Assembly: GCA_964345975.1 (NCBI GenBank)
Contig: CAYFSS010000009.1
Span: 1 to 64,000 of the forward strand
Direction of reading: 5' to 3'
Length of the DNA stretch: 64,000 nucleotides
Source of the DNA: CAYFSS01 sp964345975
GTDB taxonomy: Bacteria; Bacillota; Clostridia; Saccharofermentanales; Fastidiosipilaceae
Below the pieces are notes generated by a model that was not told the origin of the DNA, did no database searches, and worked only from the letters and a program-made list of their open reading frames with translations. The first letter of the stretch is position 1. Each line of letters opens with the position of its first letter. The translations under genes were made by a program, and so were the position numbers. Below, one piece after another: positions 24,127 to 33,230 of the stretch.

Positions 24127-26802
24127 ATGAAGAGAACCTATCGCACCCAGCTGGGTGAACGAGAACTGACCGTCGAAATTGGTCAACTTGCGCAACTTGC
24201 CAATGCCTCTGTCCTCATGCGCTACGGCAACTCCGTCGTCCTGACTGCAGCAACAGCCTCCGAAACGCCACGACCCGGAATCGAATTTTTCCCTTTAACC
24301 GTCGATTATGAAGAGAAAGCCTACGCAGCCGGTAAGTTCCCGGGTGGATTCTTCCGACGTGAAGGACGCCCAACAGAAAATGCCATTTTAACGGCCCGTG
24401 CCATCGACCGTCCTATGCGCCCTCTATTCCCTGATGATTACCGCAATGACGTCGTTTTAAGCAATATGGTCTTTGCTGCCGATCCTGATAATCAACCGGA
24501 AATTCTGGCGATGAACGGTTCTTCATTAGCGGTGCTTATCTCCGACATTCCTTTCGACGGTCCTATTGCCAGTGTCCAGGTTGGATATATCGATGACGAA
24601 TTTGTCTTGATGCCGACGGAAGAAGAAAGAAACGAGAGCTTACTGGATCTCTTAGTCTCCGGAAGTCGCGACAAAATCTGTATGATCGAAGCCGGTGCCA
24701 ATGAATTGCCTGACGATATCGTCTTGGAAGCCATTGAATTTGCGCATGAAGCGATCGCTGACCTCTGTGATTTCATGCAGGAAATTGCCGATGAAGTCGG
24801 TCAAGAGAAAGCTGCTTACGAGTCTTTTGCAACTCCTGAAGAACTCATCGATGAAGCAAATCGTTTATTGGGAGACCGTCTGAAGACTGCGATGGATACG
24901 AAGGATAGCGGTCAGCGCACCGATGATGTCGATCGTCTTCACCAGGAACTTAAAGCCCATTGGGACGGTGATGAAGATAAGCTGCGTTGGACCAACGCTA
25001 TCATGCAGACGCTCCAGAAGAACTTGGTTAGAGTTGCACTCCATAATGGGCAACGAGTTGACGGACGCGGTTTAGATGACATCCGTCCTCTCCATTGTGA
25101 AGTCGACTTACTCCCCATTGTCCACGGCTCCTCACTCTTTGAGCGCGGCCAAACCCAAGTCGTCAATACATTGACGCTTGCGCCCCTTTCCGATTCACAG
25201 CAACTTGACGGTCTCGATAATCAGACGACTAAGCGCTATCTGCACCACTATAATTTCCCTCCATTCAGTACAGGCGACGCCCGCGGTGTTCGTTCAGCCA
25301 GCCGACGTGAAATCGGTCACGGTGCTCTCGTTGAGCGTTCCATCAAGCCCGTGCTGCCGAGCGAGGAAGACTTCCCCTATGCGATCCGTCAGGTCTCAGA
25401 AGTTATGAGTTCTAACGGTTCAACGTCTCAGGCTTCAGTTTGTGCATCTTCGTTGGCACTCATGGATGCCGGTGTCCCGATCAAGCGTCCTGTTGCCGGT
25501 ATTTCAGCAGGTTTGCTGACAACGGATGACGATGCTGATTTCACCGTTTTCATGGATATTCTCGGCGTTGAAGATTTCTATGGTGACATGGACTTCAAAG
25601 TTGCGGGTACAACCGAAGGCATAACGGGGATCCAAGTCGATATGAAAGTCCACGGCATAACGATGGATGTAATTCGTGAGGCTTTTGCAGTGACTCAGCG
25701 TGGTCGTCTCCGGATTCTCAATGACTGCATGAATCCCGTCATTGCCGAGCCTCGCAGCGATCTGAAGGATCAAGCTCCAAAGATCATGCAGATCGAAATT
25801 GATCCCGAGAAGATCGGCGAAGTCATCGGTAAGGGTGGCAAGACCATCAATCAGATTATTGCCGACTATAAAGTTCAGATTGATATCGAAGACGATGGTC
25901 GAGTCTTTATTTTCAGTTCCGATCAAGACGGTGCCAATAAGGCAGCCGAAATCATTGATCGTATCGTTCGTGATCCTCAACCGGGTGAACGTTATCCGGC
26001 CACGGTTACGAAGCTCATGGCATTCGGTGCATTTGTTGAATATCTCCCCGGCAAAGAAGGACTCGTCCATATCTCCAAGATGGCTGAAGGACATGTTGAA
26101 AATGTCGAAGATGTCGTCTCTGTAGGCGATGAAGTCGAAGTTGTCGTGCTCGAGAAAGATCGCCAGGGTCGAATCAATCTTTCAATGTTGGTCGACAAAG
26201 ATATCAGCGAACAACGCGATAGCCGCCCACCACGTCGCGATGACATAGACGGTGGCCGTAATCGTAGAGATGACCGTGGTGGTTACCGCAGAGATGATCG
26301 TGGCGGTTCTCGCCGTGATGATCGAGGACCTCGNNNNNNNNNNNNNNNNNNNNNNNNNNNNNNNNNNNNNNNNNNNNNNNNNNNNNNNNNNNNNNNNNNN
26401 NNNNNNNNNNNNNNNNNNNNNNNNNNNNNNNNNCGCAGTGACGACAGAGGTTCTCGTAGAGATGATCGCGGTGGCTCCCGTAGGGATGATCGTGGCGGCT
26501 CCCGTAGGGATGATCGTGGACCTCGCAGAGATGATCGCGGACCCCGTCGTGATGATCGTCATGAAGGCTCACGTCGTGATGATCGTGGACCCCGTCGTGA
26601 TCGTCGCGATGACCGCGGCCCGCGCACCGAAGATTCAGGCGACAGCAGAGAACGTAGGATTCACCGGATCGTAGATCCCCGTAATAGTGGCGATAGAGGC
26701 GAAGGGCCACGTCGTCCACGTCGTGAAGTTATCCGTACGGATGAAGGTTCTGCTCAAGCACGTCCGCGCCGTCGTCGCTTCGACGAAGAGGCCGATGAAT
26801 AA
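24127..26802 (+). CDS. pnp: polynucleotide phosphorylase with long Arg/Asp repeat tail
   Basis: PNPase, the phosphorolytic 3'-5' exoribonuclease of RNA decay; nominal length 891 residues. Two RNase PH domains fill residues 1 to about 550, the second with the phosphate-site region DFYGDMDFKVAGT. The KH domain has IGEVIGKGGKTINQI (about 559) and an S1 domain spans about 619-690. Ordinary PNPases end soon after S1. This one continues for about 180 residues made of RRDDRGG/RRDDRGP repeats. A 100-N assembly gap (26334-26433) falls inside the repeats, so the true length and repeat number are unknown. Confidence 0.95.
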   Translation: MKRTYRTQLGERELTVEIGQLAQLANASVLMRYGNSVVLTAATASETPRPGIEFFPLTVDYEEKAYAAGKFPGGFFRREGRPTENAILTARAIDRPMRPLFPDDYRNDVVLSNMVFAADPDNQPEILAMNGSSLAVLISDIPFDGPIASVQVGYIDDEFVLMPTEEERNESLLDLLVSGSRDKICMIEAGANELPDDIVLEAIEFAHEAIADLCDFMQEIADEVGQEKAAYESFATPEELIDEANRLLGDRLKTAMDTKDSGQRTDDVDRLHQELKAHWDGDEDKLRWTNAIMQTLQKNLVRVALHNGQRVDGRGLDDIRPLHCEVDLLPIVHGSSLFERGQTQVVNTLTLAPLSDSQQLDGLDNQTTKRYLHHYNFPPFSTGDARGVRSASRREIGHGALVERSIKPVLPSEEDFPYAIRQVSEVMSSNGSTSQASVCASSLALMDAGVPIKRPVAGISAGLLTTDDDADFTVFMDILGVEDFYGDMDFKVAGTTEGITGIQVDMKVHGITMDVIREAFAVTQRGRLRILNDCMNPVIAEPRSDLKDQAPKIMQIEIDPEKIGEVIGKGGKTINQIIADYKVQIDIEDDGRVFIFSSDQDGANKAAEIIDRIVRDPQPGERYPATVTKLMAFGAFVEYLPGKEGLVHISKMAEGHVENVEDVVSVGDEVEVVVLEKDRQGRINLSMLVDKDISEQRDSRPPRRDDIDGGRNRRDDRGGYRRDDRGGSRRDDRGPXXXXXXXXXXXXXXXXXXXXXXXXXXXXXXXXXXRSDDRGSRRDDRGGSRRDDRGGSRRDDRGPRRDDRGPRRDDRHEGSRRDDRGPRRDRRDDRGPRTEDSGDSRERRIHRIVDPRNSGDRGEGPRRPRREVIRTDEGSAQARPRRRRFDEEADE
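26240..26620 (+). repeat. in-frame tandem repeats encoding RRDDRG(G/P/S), with assembly gap
   Basis: Degenerate 21-24-bp units built on a CGTGATGATCGTGG-type core encode 7-8-residue repeats rich in Arg, Asp and Gly. The 100 N at 26334-26433 are almost certainly a fixed-size placeholder where the assembler failed on these repeats. The flanking frame happens to be maintained across 100 bases. Confidence 0.85.
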
Positions 26803-26847
26803 GCCGTCGTATTGAAGTTTCATAGAAACTTGATATTCGTTATGGAG

Positions 26848-26869
26848 AAGGGGGGTTCACCCCCTTTTT
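26848..26869 (+). terminator. intrinsic terminator after pnp
   Basis: A stem of GGGGG (26851-26855) with CCCCC (26860-26864), extended by A-T/G-T pairs, has a TTCA loop and ends in TTTTT. Confidence 0.85.
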
Positions 26870-26930
26870 CCATGTCCGAAAGAGCTGTAGATGATCTGTG
26901 TGGGGCTTTTTTGTAGGAATTAGTCTGTCC

Positions 26931-26959
26931 TTGACTTTCATAGAAAAGGGCTCTATATT
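26931..26959 (+). promoter_or_regulatory. promoter of groES-groEL
   Basis: TTGACT (26931-26936) and TATATT (26954-26959) are separated by 17 bp, a strong SigA-type promoter. The CIRCE operator starts 9 bp after the -10 box, at the expected transcription start. Confidence 0.88.
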
Positions 26960-26968
26960 GTCTAAGGC

Positions 26969-26995
26969 TTAGCACTCGCAAGCGAAGAGTGCTAA
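26969..26995 (+). promoter_or_regulatory. CIRCE element (HrcA operator)
   Basis: The sequence TTAGCACTC, nine bases, then GAGTGCTAA is a perfect match to the CIRCE consensus bound by the heat-shock repressor HrcA. It overlaps the start of the groESL transcript. hrcA itself is not in this window. Confidence 0.97.
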
Positions 26996-27026
26996 AATAT
27001 TAACTTTGTTGGAGGTAGACATAAAG

Positions 27027-27311
27027 ATGAACATTAAGCCTTTATTTGATCGTGTTGTATTGAAGAAGATTGAGGCAGAAGAAGAAACGACTGCCAGCGG
27101 TCTGATTCTCCCGGATTCAGCGAAAGAGAAACCCGAGTACGCTGAAGTCGTAGCAGTTGGACCCGGAATCGAAGGCGATGATGGAGTCAAAATGGTTGTC
27201 CAAGTCGGTGATCGTGTGATCGTCAGCAAGTATGCAGGAACCGACGTCAAGATTGATGACGTGGAGTATTCAATCCTACGTCAGGACGACATCTTAGCTC
27301 TAGTTGAGTAA
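27027..27311 (+). CDS. groES: co-chaperonin GroES
   Basis: A 94-residue GroES that caps the GroEL folding chamber. The N-terminus MNIKPLFDRVV and the mobile-loop region EETTASGLILPDSAKEK are typical. ATG 27027 is used although GGAGG at 27011-27015 is 11 nt away, because the conserved protein starts there; an upstream TTG at 27006 would add a non-conserved leader. Expression is under CIRCE/HrcA control. Confidence 0.97.
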   Translation: MNIKPLFDRVVLKKIEAEEETTASGLILPDSAKEKPEYAEVVAVGPGIEGDDGVKMVVQVGDRVIVSKYAGTDVKIDDVEYSILRQDDILALVE

Positions 27312-27371
27312 TAGCCGTCTTTCTATCAATACGTATTCCCAGAATTTATATAGATGAAGGAGTCAGAGAAT

Positions 27372-28991
27372 ATGGCAAAAGATATCAAGCATCATGAAGA
27401 TGGTCGTAAGGCTCTTGTTGCAGGCGTCAACAAGCTCGCCAATACGGTCAAGATTACGCTCGGCCCTAAAGGCCGTAACGTCGTGCTCGACAAGAGCTAC
27501 GGTGCACCTATTGTAACCAATGACGGCGTCACGATTGCCCGCGACATTGAACTCGAAGATCGCTTTGAGAATATGGGTGCACAACTCGTCAAAGAAGTTG
27601 CAACGAAGACCAACGACATCGCAGGTGACGGTACAACCACAGCTACGCTTCTTGCTCAAGCTATGATCCGCGAAGGCATGAAGAATATAGCTGCCGGTGC
27701 CAATCCCATCATCCTCCAGCGTGGGATGAAAATGGCAGTGGACAGTGCCGTGAAGAAGATCGGTGAACTTTCCACTCCTGTAGCTACCAAGCAGGATATT
27801 GCTCGTGTGGCTTCTGTTTCTGCCAATGATGAAGTTGTCGGTGAGCTCATCGCTGAAGCCATGGAAAAAGTAAGCGAGAATGGCGTCATCACAGTTGAAG
27901 AGTCCCGTACCATGGAAACTTCACTTGAAGTTGTCGAAGGTATGCAATTCGATCGCGGTTACATTTCGGCCTATATGGCAACCGATATGGAGAAAATGAC
28001 TGCTGATCTGGTTGACCCTGTCATCCTTATTACGGATCGCAAGATCACGACGGTTCAAGACATTCTTCCTATTCTTGAAGAAGTTTTAAAGACCGGTCAG
28101 AAGCTATTCATCATCGCTGAGGATGTTGAAGGCGAAGCTCTTTCAACTCTCGTTTTAAACAAGCTTCGTGGCACCCTCAATGTCGTTGCTGTGAAAGCTC
28201 CGGGGTATGGTGAGCGTCGTAAGGAAATGCTCCAAGATATCGCTATCCTCACCGGGGCCCAAGTCATCACCGAAGACCTCGGGATGGAACTCACCGATGC
28301 AACGATGGCTGATCTCGGTAGCGCTCGCCAAGTTAAGGTTGAGAAGGAAAACACCATCATCGTCGGTGGCGGTGGAGACGCTGATGAGATCAATGCTCGC
28401 ATCGGTCTCATTCGTAATCAGATCAAAGAAACCGATTCTGAATTCGATCGTGAGAAACTCCAAGAACGCTTGGCAAAACTTGCCGGTGGCGTTGCTGTCA
28501 TCAATGTTGGTGCTGCTACGGAAGTCGAAATGAAAGAGCGTAAGCTCCGCATTGAAGACGCTCTCTCCGCAACTCGCGCCGGTGTTGAAGAAGGCATGGT
28601 TGCCGGTGGTGGTACCGCATACATCAACGTCTTGAGTGAAGTCGCCAAATTGGTCGATGAAACCGAAGACGATACCCGTACAGGTGTTCAGATTATCCTT
28701 CGTGCACTGGAAGATCCGGTGCGTCAGATTGCTGAAAACGCAGGCCTAGACGGTAGTGTCATCTGCGAAGGCGTGAAGAATTCCGAGCCCGGAATCGGTT
28801 ATGACGTCTTGACGAATGAGTACAAAGACATGGTCGAAGCAGGGATTGTTGATCCTGCGAAAGTAACTCGTTCCGCCTTGCAAAATGCAGCATCTATTGC
28901 TGCTATGGTTCTCAGTACTGAGGCACTCGTTGCAGATATTCCCGAACCTGAAAGTCCCGCCATGCCTCCGGCAGGAGCAGGGATGTACTAA
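27372..28991 (+). CDS. groEL: chaperonin GroEL
   Basis: A 539-residue GroEL. The ATP-binding motif GDGTTTATLLAQ and the LGPKGRNVVLDKSYG segment are conserved. ATG 27372 follows AAGGAG; an in-frame ATG at 27354 lies before that site. The C-terminus ends PPAGAGMY and lacks the run of GGM repeats seen in many GroELs. It is co-transcribed with groES and followed by a strong terminator. Confidence 0.98.
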   Translation: MAKDIKHHEDGRKALVAGVNKLANTVKITLGPKGRNVVLDKSYGAPIVTNDGVTIARDIELEDRFENMGAQLVKEVATKTNDIAGDGTTTATLLAQAMIREGMKNIAAGANPIILQRGMKMAVDSAVKKIGELSTPVATKQDIARVASVSANDEVVGELIAEAMEKVSENGVITVEESRTMETSLEVVEGMQFDRGYISAYMATDMEKMTADLVDPVILITDRKITTVQDILPILEEVLKTGQKLFIIAEDVEGEALSTLVLNKLRGTLNVVAVKAPGYGERRKEMLQDIAILTGAQVITEDLGMELTDATMADLGSARQVKVEKENTIIVGGGGDADEINARIGLIRNQIKETDSEFDREKLQERLAKLAGGVAVINVGAATEVEMKERKLRIEDALSATRAGVEEGMVAGGGTAYINVLSEVAKLVDETEDDTRTGVQIILRALEDPVRQIAENAGLDGSVICEGVKNSEPGIGYDVLTNEYKDMVEAGIVDPAKVTRSALQNAASIAAMVLSTEALVADIPEPESPAMPPAGAGMY

Positions 28992-29015
28992 GTAACAGAA
29001 TATTTATAGATTGAT

Positions 29016-29051
29016 GGCTTCTACCTCATAAGCAGGTAGAAGCCTTTCTTT
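29016..29051 (+). terminator. intrinsic terminator after groEL
   Basis: A perfect 11-bp stem, GGCTTCTACCT (29016-29026) with AGGTAGAAGCC (29034-29044), is followed by TTTCTTT. Confidence 0.88.
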
Positions 29052-29104
29052 ACTCAGTTGAGGCAATTCGTTAGAATGTTCTTTATGCTTAGGAGGTCCT
29101 TAGA

Positions 29105-29659
29105 ATGCAAGATGTCTTTATAGAACACATGATCCGCCAGAAGAAAGATGGACGAGACTATGCAAAGATGGTAGGCGTCGTCCTCCTTTATTTTGCGTTG
29201 ATCTATCTCGCTCTTGTCTTTATTCAATTTGTCGCCTTCTTATTTCCACTCATCATTATCGGTGGAATTTACGGAGTATATTGGTTGATATCGAGCCTCA
29301 ATCGCGAGTTTGAATATATTGTGACGAATGGTGCAATTGATATAGACGTAATCATTGCAAAACGTCGTCGTAAGCGCGTCTTTGCCGGCGATGCGCGAAA
29401 TTTTGAGATCTGTGCTCCGGTTAATTCACAAGAATACAAAGATTTTCAACGCACCAATGAGAAGGACCGCTCCGTTAAAATGATTGATTCAAGTTCACGC
29501 GTGAATCCGGAGGACGTCTGGTTCCTGGTCGGTAAGTCCAGTTTGGATGATAAGCGCTATCTTGTACTCTTCGAACCCAATAAGAGAATTATGGATAACC
29601 TCCATCGCTTTAATCCACGCAATATTCGCTACAATGCTCATTTGGGTCAACTAAGTTAA
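29105..29659 (+). CDS. uncharacterised two-segment membrane protein (DUF6106-like)
   Basis: A 184-residue protein with hydrophobic segments at about residues 22-45 and 47-65, then a soluble C-terminal domain. The stretch FEYIVTNGAIDIDVIIAKRRRKRV recalls a clostridial family I know as DUF6106, but I give this from memory. AGGAGG at 29091-29096 serves the ATG. It stands alone between the groEL terminator and the ABC operon. No function can be assigned. Confidence 0.7.
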   Translation: MQDVFIEHMIRQKKDGRDYAKMVGVVLLYFALIYLALVFIQFVAFLFPLIIIGGIYGVYWLISSLNREFEYIVTNGAIDIDVIIAKRRRKRVFAGDARNFEICAPVNSQEYKDFQRTNEKDRSVKMIDSSSRVNPEDVWFLVGKSSLDDKRYLVLFEPNKRIMDNLHRFNPRNIRYNAHLGQLS

Positions 29660-29720
29660 CCCTTGTTTGTAGCTTAAAGTTTTATTCCAATATTGTCCTT
29701 AAGAAACAGAGGAGAAGATG

Positions 29721-30917
29721 ATGATTCAAATTGAACATCTCGTGAAATACTATGGCGATCATAACGCTGTAGATGACGTTAGTTTCCGCGTTCGACCCGG
29801 AGAGATCTTAGGTTTTCTCGGGCCTAACGGAGCCGGTAAGAGCACGACCATGAATATTTTAACCGGCTATCTTTCGGCGACCTCCGGAACGGTTAGAGTT
29901 GATGGGCACGATATTCTTGAAGAGCCTCAGGTCGTGAAATCTCTCATAGGTTATCTGCCGGAATCACCCCCACTTTACAATGAAATGGTTGTCGACGATT
30001 ATTTGCGTTTTGTTGCTGCGTTGAAGTCCATCCCTCGCGGGGATCTAAAGAAAGAAATCGATCGGGTCGTCTCTATTGTCCGGATTCAAGATGTGCGCGA
30101 TCGCTTGGTCGGCAATCTCTCGAAAGGTTATCGCCAACGTGTTGGTCTGGCTCAAGCCTTGCTCGGTAATCCGAAAGTCCTCATTCTCGATGAACCGACC
30201 AGCGGACTCGACCCTAAGCAGATCATCGACATTCGCAATTTGATCCGTGACCTGGGGAAAGAGCATACCGTCATTTTAAGTTCACATATCCTCTCCGAAA
30301 TACAGGAGATCTGTAGTCGCGTCTTGATTATCAATCGAGGGCGTTTGGTCGCTGATGAAGTCATCGGTGACGAACATGTAGATCTACAAAATAGTGAAGA
30401 AATCTCGATCACGATCGAAGGCCCTGCCCGTGAAGTAGAAAACAGGTTGCGTCAGGTGCCGGGGGTGCGTGATGTCCGCAAAACGTATCATGACAATTCG
30501 GTCTTTGTAGGCGATCTTGTCTTTGATGCCGGTCGCGACGCACGTCGAGATGTCTTCTTTGAGCTCTCCAGAAATCGTTGGCCGATTCTCAATCTCAAGC
30601 CCATGGGTCGAGGTCTGGAAGATATCTTCTTGCGCGTCACAGCTTCGGATTATGTACCTCCTGTTGTTGAAAGGGATGGCGGAGAGGCTTTGGATGGTGA
30701 AGAGCTTGAGACATCAGACGAAATTCACTCAATGAATGAATCTAATGTTCACGATGAACCCGTTATCGAAGAAATAGCCGTTACGGAAGAGAATGTCATC
30801 ACGACCAACGAACGTAACGTTATCGATGATCAGCTTGCTAAAACGGACTTTATTGAAGCAACAGACGAACATTCCATTGAGACGACGACTGAAGACAAGA
30901 ACGGAGGTCAAGCATGA
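29721..30917 (+). CDS. ABC transporter ATPase (GldA-like) with acidic extension
   Basis: A 398-residue ATP-binding subunit of an ABC-2 type system. Walker A GPNGAGKST, signature LSKGYRQRVGLAQ, and Walker B ILDEPTSGLDP are intact, and residues to about 315 match the GldA/CcmA-type fold. The last 80 residues are an added acidic, low-complexity tail (for example NVHDEPVIEEIAVTEENV). ATG 29721 is preferred over the adjacent ATG 29718 because GAGGAG then lies 6 nt away. It overlaps the permease gene by 4 nt and heads a five-gene operon. Confidence 0.9.
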   Translation: MIQIEHLVKYYGDHNAVDDVSFRVRPGEILGFLGPNGAGKSTTMNILTGYLSATSGTVRVDGHDILEEPQVVKSLIGYLPESPPLYNEMVVDDYLRFVAALKSIPRGDLKKEIDRVVSIVRIQDVRDRLVGNLSKGYRQRVGLAQALLGNPKVLILDEPTSGLDPKQIIDIRNLIRDLGKEHTVILSSHILSEIQEICSRVLIINRGRLVADEVIGDEHVDLQNSEEISITIEGPAREVENRLRQVPGVRDVRKTYHDNSVFVGDLVFDAGRDARRDVFFELSRNRWPILNLKPMGRGLEDIFLRVTASDYVPPVVERDGGEALDGEELETSDEIHSMNESNVHDEPVIEEIAVTEENVITTNERNVIDDQLAKTDFIEATDEHSIETTTEDKNGGQA

Positions 30918-31705
30918 ATCGCATCCTTGCTATCGCTAAGCGCGAACTCAATTCATATCTCAAGACACCGGTAGGGTGGATATTACTTGCGATCTTTGCC
31001 CTCTTAAGCGGACTTATTTTCTCCCTTCAAGTCCAGCAACGTTATGTCATGATTGCCGCTGAACTGCAGTTCATTCTTTCGCTCTTCTTTGTGCTAATCC
31101 CTATTATCACGATGCGTAGTTTTGCTGAGGAACGCAAAGAGGGGACCGATGTCCTGCTCATGACCTCTCCTGCAACGGTCATGGAAATCGTTATCGGGAA
31201 GTATCTAGCGTGTGTCACGCTCTTTTTGATCATGACCTCCATAACCTTGATCCATGTCTTTATTACATTACTCTTCAACGGCGTTGTGGATATGCAGACC
31301 CTGGGGACCTACGTTGCCTTCATTTTTACCGGTCTAGCGTACATAGCCATCGGTATTTTCTGCTCAGCCATTACTGAGAGCCAGGTTACTGCTGCAATTG
31401 TTTCCGCAGTCATCTTCGTCAGTTTTCAGCTCCTCAGTGCTATTGCCGGTATTGCAGGGAATTTGCTCTACAGTGCAATCAATCGGATCGATCAAGCCTT
31501 TGACCTGATTAGTCCTCAAACCGAACAATCGATCGGTCAAGGACTTACCAATGCCATCCTCTGGCTCAATCCCTCGACTCGCCTGCAAAATTTCAGCCGC
31601 GGTATCTTCGAACTTGCTCCACTCATCTTCCTCATCTCGTACGTCATATTCTTCTTGTACTTGACGTCACAAGTCATTGAGAAGCGTCGTTGGAGTCAGG
31701 GTTAA
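30914..31705 (+). CDS. ABC-2 type permease (GldF-like)
   Basis: A 263-residue membrane protein with about six transmembrane segments. It opens with RILAIAKRELNSYLKTPVGW, the pattern of GldF/NosY-type ABC-2 permeases, and contains RSFAEERKEGTDVLLMTSP. It forms the membrane half of the transporter with the preceding ATPase and overlaps it by 4 nt. The substrate is unknown. Confidence 0.9.
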   Translation: MNRILAIAKRELNSYLKTPVGWILLAIFALLSGLIFSLQVQQRYVMIAAELQFILSLFFVLIPIITMRSFAEERKEGTDVLLMTSPATVMEIVIGKYLACVTLFLIMTSITLIHVFITLLFNGVVDMQTLGTYVAFIFTGLAYIAIGIFCSAITESQVTAAIVSAVIFVSFQLLSAIAGIAGNLLYSAINRIDQAFDLISPQTEQSIGQGLTNAILWLNPSTRLQNFSRGIFELAPLIFLISYVIFFLYLTSQVIEKRRWSQG

Positions 31706-31717
31706 AGGAGGTCCACA

Positions 31718-33220
31718 ATGCAAAATTTCAAACATTCTAAAGATCATAAAAAGGTTGACAAACGCAATCGTCAACTCAAGCGCAGCTCCATCATTTCGGT
31801 AGCTTTGCTCCTCGTTATTCTCATTGTCTTAAACCTCATTTTCACCCGTTTCCTGGGTCCTCATACCAGATTCGATTGGACTGCCAACCAGGCCATGACG
31901 CTGAGTGATGTTAGCCGTGAACTGGTCAATGAATTGGAAAGTCCGGCACGCATCGTCGTGCTAATGGAAGAGTCTGCGTTCCCCGGGGCACAGTATGCAC
32001 AAGTTGACTTCGTCGAAGGCCTTATCAAGGAATACGATGAGGTCGCAGGAGACGCGATTGAGGTCGATTTCATTGACCCGGAGCTGACCCCTTCAATCAT
32101 TGAAACCTTGGATCCTCAAGGCCAACACGAAGGTCAAGTCGTACGGGGTCGAATAGCCATTCACGGGACCGAGACCGGTAAACTCAAGATTCTCAGTGCT
32201 CGTGATTTTGTAAATACACAGATGAATCAGCAGTACCAACAGGTCATCACGGGCTACTCGGCTGAAGCTGCGATCAGTGGGGCAATCAATTACGTCAGTT
32301 CCTTGGAAACACCTATTGTTTACCTCAGTCAAGGCCATGGGGAAGGGACGCTTGAAAAAGGTTATTCTTTCCTCAATGAGCTCATGCTCAATAACAATTT
32401 TACCGTTGAGCAGCTTGATTCCTTATCGCTGACAGAAATCCCTGAAGATGCTCGCTTTATCTTCATGATCAACCCTCAACAGGATCTCACGGAAGATGAG
32501 GCAGCCGTCTATATTAATTACGTAAAGAGCGGTGGTAATCTCCTGGTCCTGAGTGAATATGGACAAAGAGATTTGCCTAATCTCAACAGTGTGTTGTTTG
32601 AGTTTAATTTGAAACTCACCAATGATCGCGTTGTTGAGAGTGATCCGGGACGCCAAATGGGTGAGGACCAATACAACTTCTTAGCGGAAACTCCGAATAG
32701 CTCACTCGGTCAATTCGGTGATCAAGCTTGGAGCATTGTCGGCAGTTCACGTGCTGTTGAAGATGCTGGTAATGCAAAGGAGTGGATTGAAACCGAAGCG
32801 ATCCTCACGACCGGTGAACAAGGTGCTGTTGAATTTGGTGGGGAAACAGATGATCTTTCAAGTAGTGGTCGTCAAGTCTTAGGTATGTTGTCTGAAAACC
32901 GCGGTTTTGTGGATGGCACGACCGTCACTTCAACCTCGAAGGCTATTGTCCTTGGTTCATCGATGGCATTCCACGACGGAATCTTCTCGACCTTCCTACG
33001 TCAGTCAGCCAATTATCCTTTAGCGGTAAGTACTTTCAATTACCTGGGTGAAGTTGATTCGGACCGTCTTGTCATCCGTCCTACCCCGGTTGTTTCCTAT
33101 GCTCTTGGCACCCAATTTCAAGGTTCACTCAATATCGCAAGTCTATTCTCATGGTTGATCTTACCTTTACTGTTCGTGATCATAGCTATCGTGGTCTATC
33201 GCCGTAGGAAGAATCTGTAG
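31718..33220 (+). CDS. GldG-family auxiliary ABC transport protein
   Basis: A 500-residue protein with an N-terminal membrane anchor (about residues 25-47), a large extracytoplasmic domain and a C-terminal membrane segment (about 470-493) followed by YRRRKNL. The anchor, the N-terminal FDWTANQAMTLSDVS stretch and the position after an ABC-2 permease fit the GldG/DUF4350-type family. AAAGGAGG is its ribosome binding site. It probably forms a complex with the permease on the outer face of the membrane. Confidence 0.85.
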   Translation: MQNFKHSKDHKKVDKRNRQLKRSSIISVALLLVILIVLNLIFTRFLGPHTRFDWTANQAMTLSDVSRELVNELESPARIVVLMEESAFPGAQYAQVDFVEGLIKEYDEVAGDAIEVDFIDPELTPSIIETLDPQGQHEGQVVRGRIAIHGTETGKLKILSARDFVNTQMNQQYQQVITGYSAEAAISGAINYVSSLETPIVYLSQGHGEGTLEKGYSFLNELMLNNNFTVEQLDSLSLTEIPEDARFIFMINPQQDLTEDEAAVYINYVKSGGNLLVLSEYGQRDLPNLNSVLFEFNLKLTNDRVVESDPGRQMGEDQYNFLAETPNSSLGQFGDQAWSIVGSSRAVEDAGNAKEWIETEAILTTGEQGAVEFGGETDDLSSSGRQVLGMLSENRGFVDGTTVTSTSKAIVLGSSMAFHDGIFSTFLRQSANYPLAVSTFNYLGEVDSDRLVIRPTPVVSYALGTQFQGSLNIASLFSWLILPLLFVIIAIVVYRRRKNL

Positions 33221-33230
33221 GAGGTGACTT

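Noticed and set aside
25504..26094. 196-codon minus-strand frame inside pnp
   Set aside because: It lies wholly antisense to conserved KH/S1 coding sequence and shows no protein family features.
26182..26719. Long reading frames on the minus strand in the pnp tail
   Set aside because: They mirror the repetitive codons of pnp and run through the N gap.
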